Assembly (NCBI RefSeq): GCF_003696235.1
Contig: NZ_RFFJ01000038.1
Coordinates: 1-38,495, forward strand
Direction of reading: 5' to 3'
Length of the DNA: 38,495 nt
DNA from: Streptomyces triticirhizae
GTDB lineage: Bacteria; Actinomycetota; Actinomycetes; Streptomycetales; Streptomycetaceae
The notes below the pieces were generated by a model. It ran no database searches. It was not told the DNA's origin and was given only the letters and a program-made list of their open reading frames with translations. Both the position numbers and the translations under genes were made by a program. Position 1 is the stretch's first letter. Each line of letters opens with the position of its first letter. Of this stretch, positions 15,641 to 23,983 are shown one piece after another.

Positions 15641-17341
15641 CTACTGGTTGACGCTGATATCGGTGATGCGGCCACGGTAGTTGCCGTCGTTCCCCAGCGG
15701 CAGGTCGGTGAGCCAGACGAGCACGAAGCGCGTGGTCACCGGCTCGTCTCCCTGGAGCGTGAGCGAGCTACCCGTCGCGCTGTCCAGCGTGACAAAGTCG
15801 TCCGCGCCGCCGGGCGGCGTGGTCGCGTCGGCCGGGGCGGCTCGGAACTCGACGGCGGTGTCGCCGACGGCCTCCACGGTAAGCGACCGGACTTCCCGGG
15901 CCTCGCCCAGGTCCAGGATCAGCCCAAGCCCCCTCTTGAGGTTGCCGAAGGACGGCCCGTAGTAGTTCTTGGTCTGCCAGTAGCTCTCGGGGTCGTCATC
16001 GATGACGAGCGGGGCGGACTCCGGGTTCTGGCCGGAGCCCTCGGGGTCGAGTTCCGTCACGGAGCTGACCTCCAGTGGCCCGGGCGGCGGCTCCTCCACG
16101 TCCTCGTCCTCGTCGGGCCCGGGAGCCGGCGTGGCCTCGGCGGGGGCATCCCCCTTGAGCAGCGCGTCCGCCAACTGCCAACTGCCCAGGCCGAGGGCCG
16201 CGATGAGCAGGGCCGAGACCGCGACCTTCAGAGCGGTGCCCCAGCGCCCGCCCAGCGCGGGAGGAGCGCTCCCGGCGCCGCCCGCGACGCCGGGCCGGCC
16301 CGGGGCCGTCGGTGGGCCGCCGGCGACCAGGGTGCCCCGCTGGTAGGTGGTCGGCTGGTGGAACTGGGGCAGGGCAGAGGGCGTGGGCTCCGGCGGCCTG
16401 ATCCGGGGCAACTGGGCCAGCGCCGCGCTCAGTTCCTCCGGCGTCGTGAGCGCCGGCTTCTCGCTCACCGCCGTGGCGCCGTCGTTCACCAGGGCGCGCA
16501 TGGCCAGCTCGGAGAGCCCGCGATGGACGCCGGCGCGCACCTGTTCCGGGGTGAGCAGCGGCTCCCGGCTCCCCTTGCTCAGGCCGGCGACGCCGCTGAG
16601 CCCGTAGACGCCCTCGGGGTAGGGCCAGCGCTGGGTGAGCGCGGCATAGAGCAGCGCCCCGATGGCCTCGGTGTCGGCCCGCTGCGGGTCGTCCGCCTCG
16701 ATTCCCCGCAGCGCGGCGTCCACGGCCAGCCCTCGGATGCGGAACTGGCAGGGCCCGGTCCGCAGCACGGTGGCCGGGTTGAGTCGGAGGTGGGCGAGGT
16801 TCTCCCGGTGGGCGGCGGCCATGGCCTGGGCGACCTGGCCGGCCAGCGCCTGCGCCTCGTGGGGGTCGAGTGGCCCCGCGTGGAGCAGGGTGTGGAGCGG
16901 GATGGCGTCGGGGAGCCACTCGTGGATGACGTGGACCAGGCCCTTCTCCTCCACCGCGTCGAGGACCTGGACGAAGCGCGGGTCACCCAGCAGCGCGGTG
17001 GCTCGGGCGGCGGAGAGCACGGTGGCCGCCCGCTCGTGGCTGGCGGGCAGGACATGGACGCCCACGGCCCGGCGGAGTTTCTCGTCGACCGCACGCCAGC
17101 TGCTGAAGCCGTCCAGTCGGGTGATGCACTCCTCCAGCCGGTAGCGGCCGGCCAGCCGGTGCCCGCTGTGCAGCTCGACCGCTTCGGGGGCGGGCTGGGG
17201 ACGCTCCTGCTCGGGCCCCTCGGTCTCGCCCTCGGCTCTCTGGGCGTCGGGCGCCTGCTCGGTGCTCGCTGGGTCCTGCGGAGGGCTCGTCGCCGTGCTC
17301 CGTTCCGCCACCGTCGCTTCCGCCTCCCCGTTCCGGGCCAT
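15641..17341 (-). CDS. Membrane pseudokinase with extracellular discoidin-like domain (MurJ partner)
   Basis: The 566-residue protein has a 60-residue disordered N-terminus and then a protein-kinase-like domain (about 67-310). The catalytic features are lost. The beta-3 strand reads GVHVLPA with no VAIK lysine, the catalytic loop reads HLRLNP (184-189) where HRDLKP is expected, and DFG is replaced by RGL. A Pro-rich linker leads to one transmembrane helix near 372-394. A C-terminal beta-rich domain (about 430-566, ending RITDISVNQ) resembles galactose-binding/discoidin folds. In Mycobacterium the same two domains are fused to MviN/MurJ, and the pseudokinase binds the FHA protein FhaA when phosphorylated. 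Here it is a separate gene 142 bp downstream of murJ. Confidence 0.8.
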   Translation of the reverse strand: MARNGEAEATVAERSTATSPPQDPASTEQAPDAQRAEGETEGPEQERPQPAPEAVELHSGHRLAGRYRLEECITRLDGFSSWRAVDEKLRRAVGVHVLPASHERAATVLSAARATALLGDPRFVQVLDAVEEKGLVHVIHEWLPDAIPLHTLLHAGPLDPHEAQALAGQVAQAMAAAHRENLAHLRLNPATVLRTGPCQFRIRGLAVDAALRGIEADDPQRADTEAIGALLYAALTQRWPYPEGVYGLSGVAGLSKGSREPLLTPEQVRAGVHRGLSELAMRALVNDGATAVSEKPALTTPEELSAALAQLPRIRPPEPTPSALPQFHQPTTYQRGTLVAGGPPTAPGRPGVAGGAGSAPPALGGRWGTALKVAVSALLIAALGLGSWQLADALLKGDAPAEATPAPGPDEDEDVEEPPPGPLEVSSVTELDPEGSGQNPESAPLVIDDDPESYWQTKNYYGPSFGNLKRGLGLILDLGEAREVRSLTVEAVGDTAVEFRAAPADATTPPGGADDFVTLDSATGSSLTLQGDEPVTTRFVLVWLTDLPLGNDGNYRGRITDISVNQ

Positions 17342-17483
17342 CGGTCGTGGACTCTGCCAGGTTCATTGTGCCGTTAGTCCGTCCCCCTGCACGACATGTG
17401 AGGGCGCCGGGAGGTTGTACGGAGGGTGGCCGGGGAGTGTCCCGACCGCGACCGGTGGTGCCGGTCCTCCGCGAGTCACGAGG

Positions 17484-19892
17484 TCAGCGCCCCAGGCGGC
17501 TGCGGACCATGCCGACCAGAACCGTCATCTCCTGGATGCGCATTCGACGCGCCGCCAGATAGAAAACGGCCAGCAGCAGCAGTCCGCCGGCGCCGAGCGC
17601 CGCGAGGGAGCCCAGCAGGCCCTGCCCCAGGGCGTTCAGCACCATGAGGCCCACGAGGCCGCCGAGCGCCGCCGCCGGGATGCACGCGCCGCAGAGCCTG
17701 ATGTAGGTGCGGACGACCCGGGCGCCGTCGAGGTCGGTGCGCATCCGCTGCCGCAGCCGGCGCCAGGCGACCACCACGCCGAACGCGTAGGCCAGCCCGT
17801 AGCCGAAGGCGATGCCCGCGACCACCCACCGGTCGGGGAGCACCACGAAGCTCAACGTCGACAGCACGATCCAGGTCAGCGAGACCACGACCGTGTTGTA
17901 GAACGGCGTCTTGGTGTCCTCGTAGGCGTAGAAGGCGCGCAGCACGACGTACTGGGCGGAGTAGGGGATCAGCCCGAGGCCGAAGGCCATCAGGATGTAC
18001 CCGAAGGACCGGGCGGCTTCGCTGCCGGCGGAGTTGAAGAGCAGGGTGCAGATCGGGATGCCGAGCGCGAGGAAGACGAAGCTGATCGGCACGATGGCCA
18101 CGGCCGAGGTGCGCAGCCCGTGGGAGAGGTCGTCCCGGACGGCCGCCGTGTCGTTGTCGGCGGCGGAACGGGAGAGCCTCGGCAGCAGCGCGGCCATCAC
18201 GGAGACGGTGATGATGGCCTGGGGCATCTGCCAGATCAGCAGCGTGCTGTTGTACGCGGTGAAGCCGGTGCCGGGGAATCCGGCGGCGCTGGCGTTGTCG
18301 CCGGCCCAGGTCGCGAACTGGGTGACGACGATCAGCGCGGCCTGGTTGGCGAGGACGAAGAGCACGGTCCACTTGGCCAGCCGGGCCGCCTTGCCCAGGC
18401 CGTGGCCGCGCCAGTCGAAGCGGGGCCGGATGCGGAATCCGGCGGCCCTGAGGTAGGGGAGCATGGCTCCGGCCTGCACGACCAGGCCCAGCAGGGTGCC
18501 GATGCCCAGCAGCCGGACCCCCTCGGGCGTGATGGTGGAGACTGACATCTCCGAGCTGCGCTGCGTCCCGTAGACCCAGAGGAACATCCCGAAGGTGAAG
18601 ATCACCACGATGTTGTTGAGGACCGGGGTCCACATCATCGCGCCGAAGCGGTCCCGCGCGTTGAGGATCTGCCCCAGCACCGTGTACACGCCGGTGAAGA
18701 AGATGGTGGGCAGGAAGTAGCGGGCGAACGTGATGGTCAGCTCGTTGGCCGCCGGGTCGCTGGCGAACTTGGCGGTCTGCATCCGGACCAGCAGCGGCGC
18801 GGCCACCATGCCCATCACGACCAGGGCGGCCAGGGCGACCATGACCAGGGTCAACAGCCGGTTCGCGTAGGCGTCGCCGCCGTCCTCGTCGTCCTTCATC
18901 GCCCGCACCAGCTGGGGGACGAAGACGGAGTTGAGGCCGCCGCCGATGATCAGGAAGTAGATCATCGAGGGCAGGGCCCAGGCGACGGTGTAGGTGTCGC
19001 CGAGCACGGCGGCCCCGAGGGCCGCGACGATCACCAGCTGGCGAACGAACCCGGTGATCCGGGAGACCAGCGTGCCGGCGGCCATTATCGCGCTGGATCT
19101 GAGGATGCTGCTGGCCCGACCGCCGCTGGGGGACTCGGGCGCCGGCGTGGGGTCGGCAGCGGGCGCCGGCGCCGCGGCGGGTGGCGGCGGCGAGACGGGC
19201 GGGCTGGCCGGCGGGGGCGCCTGGTGCTGGTGCTGGGGATGCGGGGGCTGCCCGGGATACGGCTCGGGGCCGGGCCGGGCGGGGCCCGCGCCGGGGTGCT
19301 GCTGGTCGCGGAAGAGGTAGGCGAACGCGTCGTCCGGCTGCCCGGTCCTCGGCTGCTCGGCCGGTGCCGACGGATAGCCGCCGGGCTGGCCCGCCAGGTC
19401 GGCGGGGCCGCCGAACTGGCCGCCGGCCTGCGGGGGTTGGGGTTGCTGCCCGTAGGGCGACGGGCCGGCGTCGTACTGCTGGCCCGGCGCCCACCGGGGG
19501 TCCTGGTAGGGCTGGTCGACGGGTGGCCGCGCCGGATAGCCGTGCGGGCCGGCCGCGTTCGGCGGCGGGGGGTGGGCCGTGCGGTCGTAGAGCGCCTCCC
19601 CCACCGGGTCCTGGGCCAGCGGGTCGCGGTCGGCGTACGGGTCGTGCTGGTAGCTGTCCGCGAGATAGGGGTCGTAGCCCGGGTGCTGCTGGTGCTGGCC
19701 CGGGGGCGGGCCCGCCGGCTGGGCGGGCGGGGGGTAGCCGTCCTGCTGGCCGTAGCCGGGGTGCTGGTCGTAACCCGGGTGGGGCGGCTGCGCGTACTGC
19801 TGGCCGCCCTGGTCCGGGGCGTTCTCCGACCAGCCGGACGGGTCACCGCCGTCCGGCGCCTGGCCGCGTTCACGGTCATACGGCGCTTGCAT
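17484..19892 (-). CDS. murJ: Lipid II flippase MurJ (MviN)
   Basis: MurJ flips lipid-linked peptidoglycan precursor across the membrane. Of 802 residues, the first 265 or so are a hydrophilic Gln/Pro/Tyr/Gly-rich region with many YDQHPGYG-like repeats. The MviN core starts at SSILRSSAIMAAGTLVSRITG and is followed by about 14 hydrophobic helices, including FLIIGGGLNSVFVPQLVRAM. Basic residues in helix 1 and 2 (RITGFVRQ) fit the family's substrate cavity. The long disordered N-terminus is usual in streptomycetes and may bind cytoplasmic partners. The start is ATG 19892, 34 bp after the DUF6049 gene, and it is followed by the pseudokinase gene. Confidence 0.93.
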   Translation of the reverse strand: MQAPYDRERGQAPDGGDPSGWSENAPDQGGQQYAQPPHPGYDQHPGYGQQDGYPPPAQPAGPPPGQHQQHPGYDPYLADSYQHDPYADRDPLAQDPVGEALYDRTAHPPPPNAAGPHGYPARPPVDQPYQDPRWAPGQQYDAGPSPYGQQPQPPQAGGQFGGPADLAGQPGGYPSAPAEQPRTGQPDDAFAYLFRDQQHPGAGPARPGPEPYPGQPPHPQHQHQAPPPASPPVSPPPPAAAPAPAADPTPAPESPSGGRASSILRSSAIMAAGTLVSRITGFVRQLVIVAALGAAVLGDTYTVAWALPSMIYFLIIGGGLNSVFVPQLVRAMKDDEDGGDAYANRLLTLVMVALAALVVMGMVAAPLLVRMQTAKFASDPAANELTITFARYFLPTIFFTGVYTVLGQILNARDRFGAMMWTPVLNNIVVIFTFGMFLWVYGTQRSSEMSVSTITPEGVRLLGIGTLLGLVVQAGAMLPYLRAAGFRIRPRFDWRGHGLGKAARLAKWTVLFVLANQAALIVVTQFATWAGDNASAAGFPGTGFTAYNSTLLIWQMPQAIITVSVMAALLPRLSRSAADNDTAAVRDDLSHGLRTSAVAIVPISFVFLALGIPICTLLFNSAGSEAARSFGYILMAFGLGLIPYSAQYVVLRAFYAYEDTKTPFYNTVVVSLTWIVLSTLSFVVLPDRWVVAGIAFGYGLAYAFGVVVAWRRLRQRMRTDLDGARVVRTYIRLCGACIPAAALGGLVGLMVLNALGQGLLGSLAALGAGGLLLLAVFYLAARRMRIQEMTVLVGMVRSRLGR

Positions 19893-19926
19893 CGCTACCC
19901 CTTAGGTTCACGGTCCGGACTCCGGC

Positions 19927-22284
19927 TCACTCGTCGGGGTCCAGCCTCTCACCCCTGGACGGGGTGCCGGCGTCGCCGTCGTTGGTGTCGGAGTCGCTCT
20001 CACCCGCCGGGGCGTTGTCCTCGGACGCCTCGGACGCCTCGGACGCCTCGGACGCCTCGGACGCCTCGGACACCTCGGACGCCTCGGCCTCCCGGGCCGC
20101 GCGCCTGCGCTGGGTGTACATCCGGATTCCGGCGAGCACCACCAGCAGCAGGCCGCCGGCGATCACCATGAGCACCCGGGGGGTGTAGGAGGTGACACTG
20201 GCCTGGAAGCGCATCGGCTCCCCGTAGGCCTTCTGGTCCTCGGTGGTGAAGAGACGGGCCTCCAGGAACGTGCGGCCGTTGGCCCGCGCCGTGGTGGAGA
20301 ACTTCACCGTCTGGCTGTGCCCGCCGCCCACCGCGATCTGCTGGGTTTCGCTGACCTCCAGGCCCAGCCGGCGACTTGAGGTCAGCCGCAGCTCAAGGCC
20401 CTGGACGTCCTGGACCAGGTTGTTCTCCACCGTGACGGGGATGGTGGCGCTGCGGCCCGAGAGGGTGATCGGGGACTTCTGGATGATGCTGACCCGGTCG
20501 GTCAGGGCCTCCAGGCCGTTCTGCACGGCGAAGCGGTAGGCGGCCGCGTCCGACTCGTGGCCGCGCCAGGAGGTGGACATCTCGCGGCGGATGGCGTTGC
20601 CGAAGGGGGACTCGACCCGGTCGGGCTCGGTCAGGATGACCATGAAGTCCTCCAGCGTCCGCTGGGTCTCCCGCATGGTCTGGAACGCGCTGGTGGGAAG
20701 CTCCTGTTGACGCAGCCGGGACGGGTATTCGTCGGCGCTCGGCACCCGCTGGTTGGCGGCGGGGTCGGGCTGGGCGGCGGCCGTGGCGCTCAGGTGCTCG
20801 AACGAGATCCAGTCGGCGTCCTCCTGGAGGCCGCGGATGGCGTCGGCCATCGCTTGGGCCTGGTCCCCGGTCGGCATCCGTTGGGGCGCGAGCAGCAGGT
20901 TCCGTTCGCTCTCCGGCTGCTGCCGGGCGATGGCGAAGGTCTGGGCGAGGAGCTGCTGGCCGGCCATGGCCGCGTTGCTGGTGCTGCTCATGTCCTCGGT
21001 GAAGAGGGTGGAGAGCGTCGCGTCGGCGACCACGGCGGTGTTGCCGTCCCCGATGGGGCGGGCGGCCGAGGGGGTGTGGGCGAGGCCGTCGTCGCGCAGG
21101 CTGTCGCTCCGGGCGATGACGTGGTGGGCACCGGCGGAGGTGGCCACCGAGACGATCGAGGGGTCGATCGCGCCCTCCACGGGCCAGGCGAAGTCGGTGG
21201 TCGGCTCGACCTTCAGCACCGTGTCGACGGTCACGGCCGCCGTCTCGGTGGCGGTGGCCAGCTGCCGCAGCGCGCCCTGGACCTCCCGCCCCTGGTGCGC
21301 GAGGGACGCGAGGTCGGGGTCGCCGTAGGGGAGGGCCACCACCTCGTCGCCGCTGACCGCGTCCTGGAGGGCGCCGAGCCAGGCCCTGGCCTCCTGCTGG
21401 CCGTCGCCGGCGACCAACTCGTCGCCCTCGTAGACCTGGTACTCCTCGACCATGGCGTCCACGGAGGCGAGCAGGTCGGGGTCGATCACCCAGGTGACCG
21501 GGAGGTCGGCGCCGAGCGTCACCATGCGGTGGAGGCGGCCGCCGGGGGAGATCTCCTCCAACAGGGAGCCGTCCCGGAAGGCGGGGGTCTGTTCCTCGTT
21601 GGCGCCGGTCTGGGCGGTCAGATGGGTGCGGGAGACGAGCGGCCACAGAAAGGTGAGGCGCGTCCCCGGGCCCTCGACGGAGCCCGAGGGCGCCCAGGGC
21701 AGCACGGTGCGGTCGATGCCGAGAATCCGGTCCCACTGGCCGTCCTCGGTCTGCCCGGTGAGCGTCACGCCCACCTGGTAGACCCCGTCAGCGCCGAGGG
21801 AGAGCGCGGAGACCGGCACCTGGAGGGAGAACGTCCGGGACATGCCCGGCTGCACGGTGCCGATGTCCTGGCTGTGCCCCTGCACGATGGGGCCGTCGGT
21901 GTCGAGGCTGAACTCGGTGAGCGCCATCGACTCGTCGAGGGCGGCGCGGCTCTCCAGGAGGACGCCCTGGCGGGCGGCCACCGAGCTGTTCAGGATGGCG
22001 GACTCGCCCTCGTTGGTGACGGTCCCGCGCAGGGTGAGGGTGTCGTCCTCCTCCGGTGCCTTCGGGCTCACCTCGGTGAGGGCGACGGTGGCCGTGGAGC
22101 CCTCGTTGGTCTGCGTCCGGGCGTGCGGTGCGCTGGCCGCCGAGGCCGGTCCGAGCCCGCTGGAGAGAACGGTGGCCAGCAGCGCGGCGAGGAGTCCGAA
22201 GAGCCGGCGCCCACGACGCCCGAGGAGCTTCCCGCGCCGGTCGCCACCGGAGCGGGACGATGGTGTCTCCGCCATCTCTGGCAC
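19927..22284 (-). CDS. DUF6049 family secreted, membrane-anchored protein
   Basis: The function is unknown. The 785-residue product has an Arg-rich N-terminus and a signal-peptide hydrophobic segment (LFGLLAALLATVLSSGLGPA, about 28-47) with an ASA cleavage-like site. A very large extracellular region contains Ig-like or adhesion-like strands near its start and end. One transmembrane helix near the C-terminus (VLMVIAGGLLLVVLAGI) is followed by a basic stop-transfer and a cytoplasmic tail of repeated Glu-Ala-Ser. I recognise it as the conserved actinobacterial protein encoded directly upstream of murJ, so a cell-wall role is plausible but not shown. GTG 22284 is the taken start; ATG 22275 is an alternative. 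Confidence 0.8.
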   Translation of the reverse strand: MPEMAETPSSRSGGDRRGKLLGRRGRRLFGLLAALLATVLSSGLGPASAASAPHARTQTNEGSTATVALTEVSPKAPEEDDTLTLRGTVTNEGESAILNSSVAARQGVLLESRAALDESMALTEFSLDTDGPIVQGHSQDIGTVQPGMSRTFSLQVPVSALSLGADGVYQVGVTLTGQTEDGQWDRILGIDRTVLPWAPSGSVEGPGTRLTFLWPLVSRTHLTAQTGANEEQTPAFRDGSLLEEISPGGRLHRMVTLGADLPVTWVIDPDLLASVDAMVEEYQVYEGDELVAGDGQQEARAWLGALQDAVSGDEVVALPYGDPDLASLAHQGREVQGALRQLATATETAAVTVDTVLKVEPTTDFAWPVEGAIDPSIVSVATSAGAHHVIARSDSLRDDGLAHTPSAARPIGDGNTAVVADATLSTLFTEDMSSTSNAAMAGQQLLAQTFAIARQQPESERNLLLAPQRMPTGDQAQAMADAIRGLQEDADWISFEHLSATAAAQPDPAANQRVPSADEYPSRLRQQELPTSAFQTMRETQRTLEDFMVILTEPDRVESPFGNAIRREMSTSWRGHESDAAAYRFAVQNGLEALTDRVSIIQKSPITLSGRSATIPVTVENNLVQDVQGLELRLTSSRRLGLEVSETQQIAVGGGHSQTVKFSTTARANGRTFLEARLFTTEDQKAYGEPMRFQASVTSYTPRVLMVIAGGLLLVVLAGIRMYTQRRRAAREAEASEVSEASEASEASEASEASEDNAPAGESDSDTNDGDAGTPSRGERLDPDE
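20021..20083. repeat. 9-bp tandem repeat (seven units) encoding Glu-Ala-Ser
   Basis: Seven consecutive copies of TCGGACGCC, one with a single change (TCGGACACC at 20066). They lie in the C-terminal cytoplasmic tail of the DUF6049 protein and are read on the minus strand as repeated Glu-Ala-Ser. A short in-frame microsatellite like this can change copy number without breaking the gene. Confidence 0.95.
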
Positions 22285-22436
22285 GCGTCAGCCCCGTTCC
22301 TTCTCGTCCCCGCTGTCCCGGGGTCCGTCCCCAGCCCTCAACGCGCCTTCATGGTAACGATGATCGACGCGTGCGAACGCCATGGATAGGCCGCTCCCCC
22401 GGCCCCCGGAGACGGCGCCCGACGACCCGGGGCACG

Positions 22437-22442
22437 TACCCT
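22437..22442 (+). promoter_or_regulatory. Possible -10 element for a leaderless cca transcript
   Basis: TACCCT ends 8 bases before the GTG start at 22451, and no Shine-Dalgarno precedes that start. This is the spacing expected when transcription begins at or next to the start codon. I see no convincing -35 hexamer, so this is tentative. Confidence 0.35.
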
Positions 22443-22450
22443 GTGCTGTT

Positions 22451-23941
22451 GTGCCGAACGACAGGAAAGACACCAACGCCCGCCAAGCCACATCCGAGCT
22501 GAGCCAGGCGCAGCAGCTGGCCGTGGGGGAGCTGCTGCGGGTCTCCCCCATCGCCGACGATCTCGCCACCCGCTTCGCGGAGGCCGGGTTCACCCTGGTG
22601 CTGGTGGGGGGTTCGGTACGCGACGCGCTTCTGGGTCGGCTCGGCAACGATCTCGACTTCACGACGGACGCGCGCCCCGAGGATGTGCTGCGGCTGGTGC
22701 GGCCCTGGGCCGATGCCGTCTGGGACGTGGGCATCGCGTTCGGCACCGTGGGCTGCCGCAAGAGCGCCCCCTCGGGCGGCGACGCCTCCGTGCGTCGGGA
22801 GTACCAGCTGGAGATCACCACCTACCGCTCCGAGGCGTACGACCGGGACTCCCGCAAGCCCGAGGTCGTCTATGGCGACTCCCTCGAAGAGGATCTGCGG
22901 CGCCGGGACTTCACCGTCAACGCGATGGGCGTGGCGCTGCCGCGGAAGGAGTTCGTCGACCCTCACAACGGTCTCGCCGACCTCGCCCGGCGCGTGCTGC
23001 GCACCCCGGGCACCCCCGAGGAGTCCTTCTCGGACGATCCGCTGCGGATGCTGCGCGCGGCCCGGTTCGCCGCGCAGCTGGGCTTCACGGTGAGCGAGCC
23101 CGTGCGTGAGGCGATGAGGGGGATGGCCGAGCGGATCGACATCGTCTCCGCCGAGCGCGTGCGCGACGAACTGAACAAGCTGCTGCTGAGCCCGCATCCC
23201 CGCCAGGGGATCACGCTGCTCGTCGAGACCGGCCTGGCGGACCGGGTGGTGCCCGAGATCCCCGCCCTGCGCCTGGAGCGCGACGAACACCACCGGCACA
23301 AGGACGTCTACGAGCACAGCCTGACCGTGCTGGAGCAGGCCATCGACCTGGAGGACGGCCCGCCGGACCTGGTGTTGCGGCTGGCGGCGCTTCTCCACGA
23401 CATCGGGAAGCCGAAGACCCGTCGGTTCGAGGGCGACGGGCGGGTCTCGTTCCACCACCACGAGATCGTCGGCGCCAAGCTCACCAAGCAGCGGATGGCC
23501 CGGCTCAAGTACCCCAACGAGCTGATCAAGGACGTCTCACGGCTGGTGGAGCTGCATCTGCGGTTTCACGGCTATGGGACCGGCGAGTGGACCGACTCGG
23601 CCGTGCGTCGCTATGTGCGGGACGCCGGGCCGCTGTTGGAGCGGCTGCACAAGCTGACGCGTTCCGACTGCACCACGCGGAACAAGCGGAAGGCGCAGGC
23701 GCTCTCCCGGGCCTACGACAGCCTGGAGGAGCGCATCGAGCGCCTCAAGCAGCAGGAGGAGTTGGACGCCATCCGCCCTGATCTCAACGGCAACGACGTC
23801 ATGGAGATCCTGGGGCTGCCGCCCGGGCCCGATGTCGGGCGGGCCTACCGGTTCCTGCTGGAACTCCGCCTGGAGAAGGGGCCGCTGGGGCGCGAGGCCG
23901 CCGAGGCGGCGCTCAAGGAGTGGTGGGCCGAGCAGAGTTGA
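22451..23941 (+). CDS. cca: CCA tRNA nucleotidyltransferase
   Basis: This enzyme adds or repairs the 3'-terminal CCA of tRNA from CTP and ATP. The 496-residue product has the nucleotidyltransferase signature LVGGSVRDALLGR at about 51-63, followed by the catalytic pair DLD (67-69) and FTTDARP. DLRRRDFTVNAMG is the nucleotide-recognition region. An HD phosphohydrolase domain with LLHDIGKPKT occupies the middle. The frame extends upstream to 22382, but GTG 22451 gives the usual streptomycete N-terminus with no clear ribosome-binding site. It is divergent from the DUF6049-murJ genes and convergent with the MFS gene. Confidence 0.94.
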   Translation: MPNDRKDTNARQATSELSQAQQLAVGELLRVSPIADDLATRFAEAGFTLVLVGGSVRDALLGRLGNDLDFTTDARPEDVLRLVRPWADAVWDVGIAFGTVGCRKSAPSGGDASVRREYQLEITTYRSEAYDRDSRKPEVVYGDSLEEDLRRRDFTVNAMGVALPRKEFVDPHNGLADLARRVLRTPGTPEESFSDDPLRMLRAARFAAQLGFTVSEPVREAMRGMAERIDIVSAERVRDELNKLLLSPHPRQGITLLVETGLADRVVPEIPALRLERDEHHRHKDVYEHSLTVLEQAIDLEDGPPDLVLRLAALLHDIGKPKTRRFEGDGRVSFHHHEIVGAKLTKQRMARLKYPNELIKDVSRLVELHLRFHGYGTGEWTDSAVRRYVRDAGPLLERLHKLTRSDCTTRNKRKAQALSRAYDSLEERIERLKQQEELDAIRPDLNGNDVMEILGLPPGPDVGRAYRFLLELRLEKGPLGREAAEAALKEWWAEQS

Positions 23942-23983
23942 GCGCCGTGCCGCGCGCACGGCTCCCTCGACCTCGGCGCTCAA
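23938..23983. terminator. Bidirectional terminator spanning both convergent stop codons
   Basis: Arms TTGAGCGCCG (23938-23947) and CGGCGCTCAA (23974-23983) are exact reverse complements. Each contains the stop codon of one gene: the cca TGA at 23939-23941 and the MFS TGA at 23982-23980. A nested hairpin CCGTGC/GCACGG (23945-23961) lies inside. The element serves as a compact terminator for both genes. Confidence 0.65.

Noticed and set aside
14444..17377. Plus-strand open frame of nearly 1000 codons over the sigma factor and pseudokinase genes
   Set aside because: Antisense to well-recognised genes, with Arg/Gly/Ala-rich low-complexity translation typical of shadow frames.
23572..23585. GTTTCACGG, a possible degenerate parS within cca
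   Set aside because: Only the left half matches; the right half lacks GTGAAAC, and the site is constrained by coding sequence.
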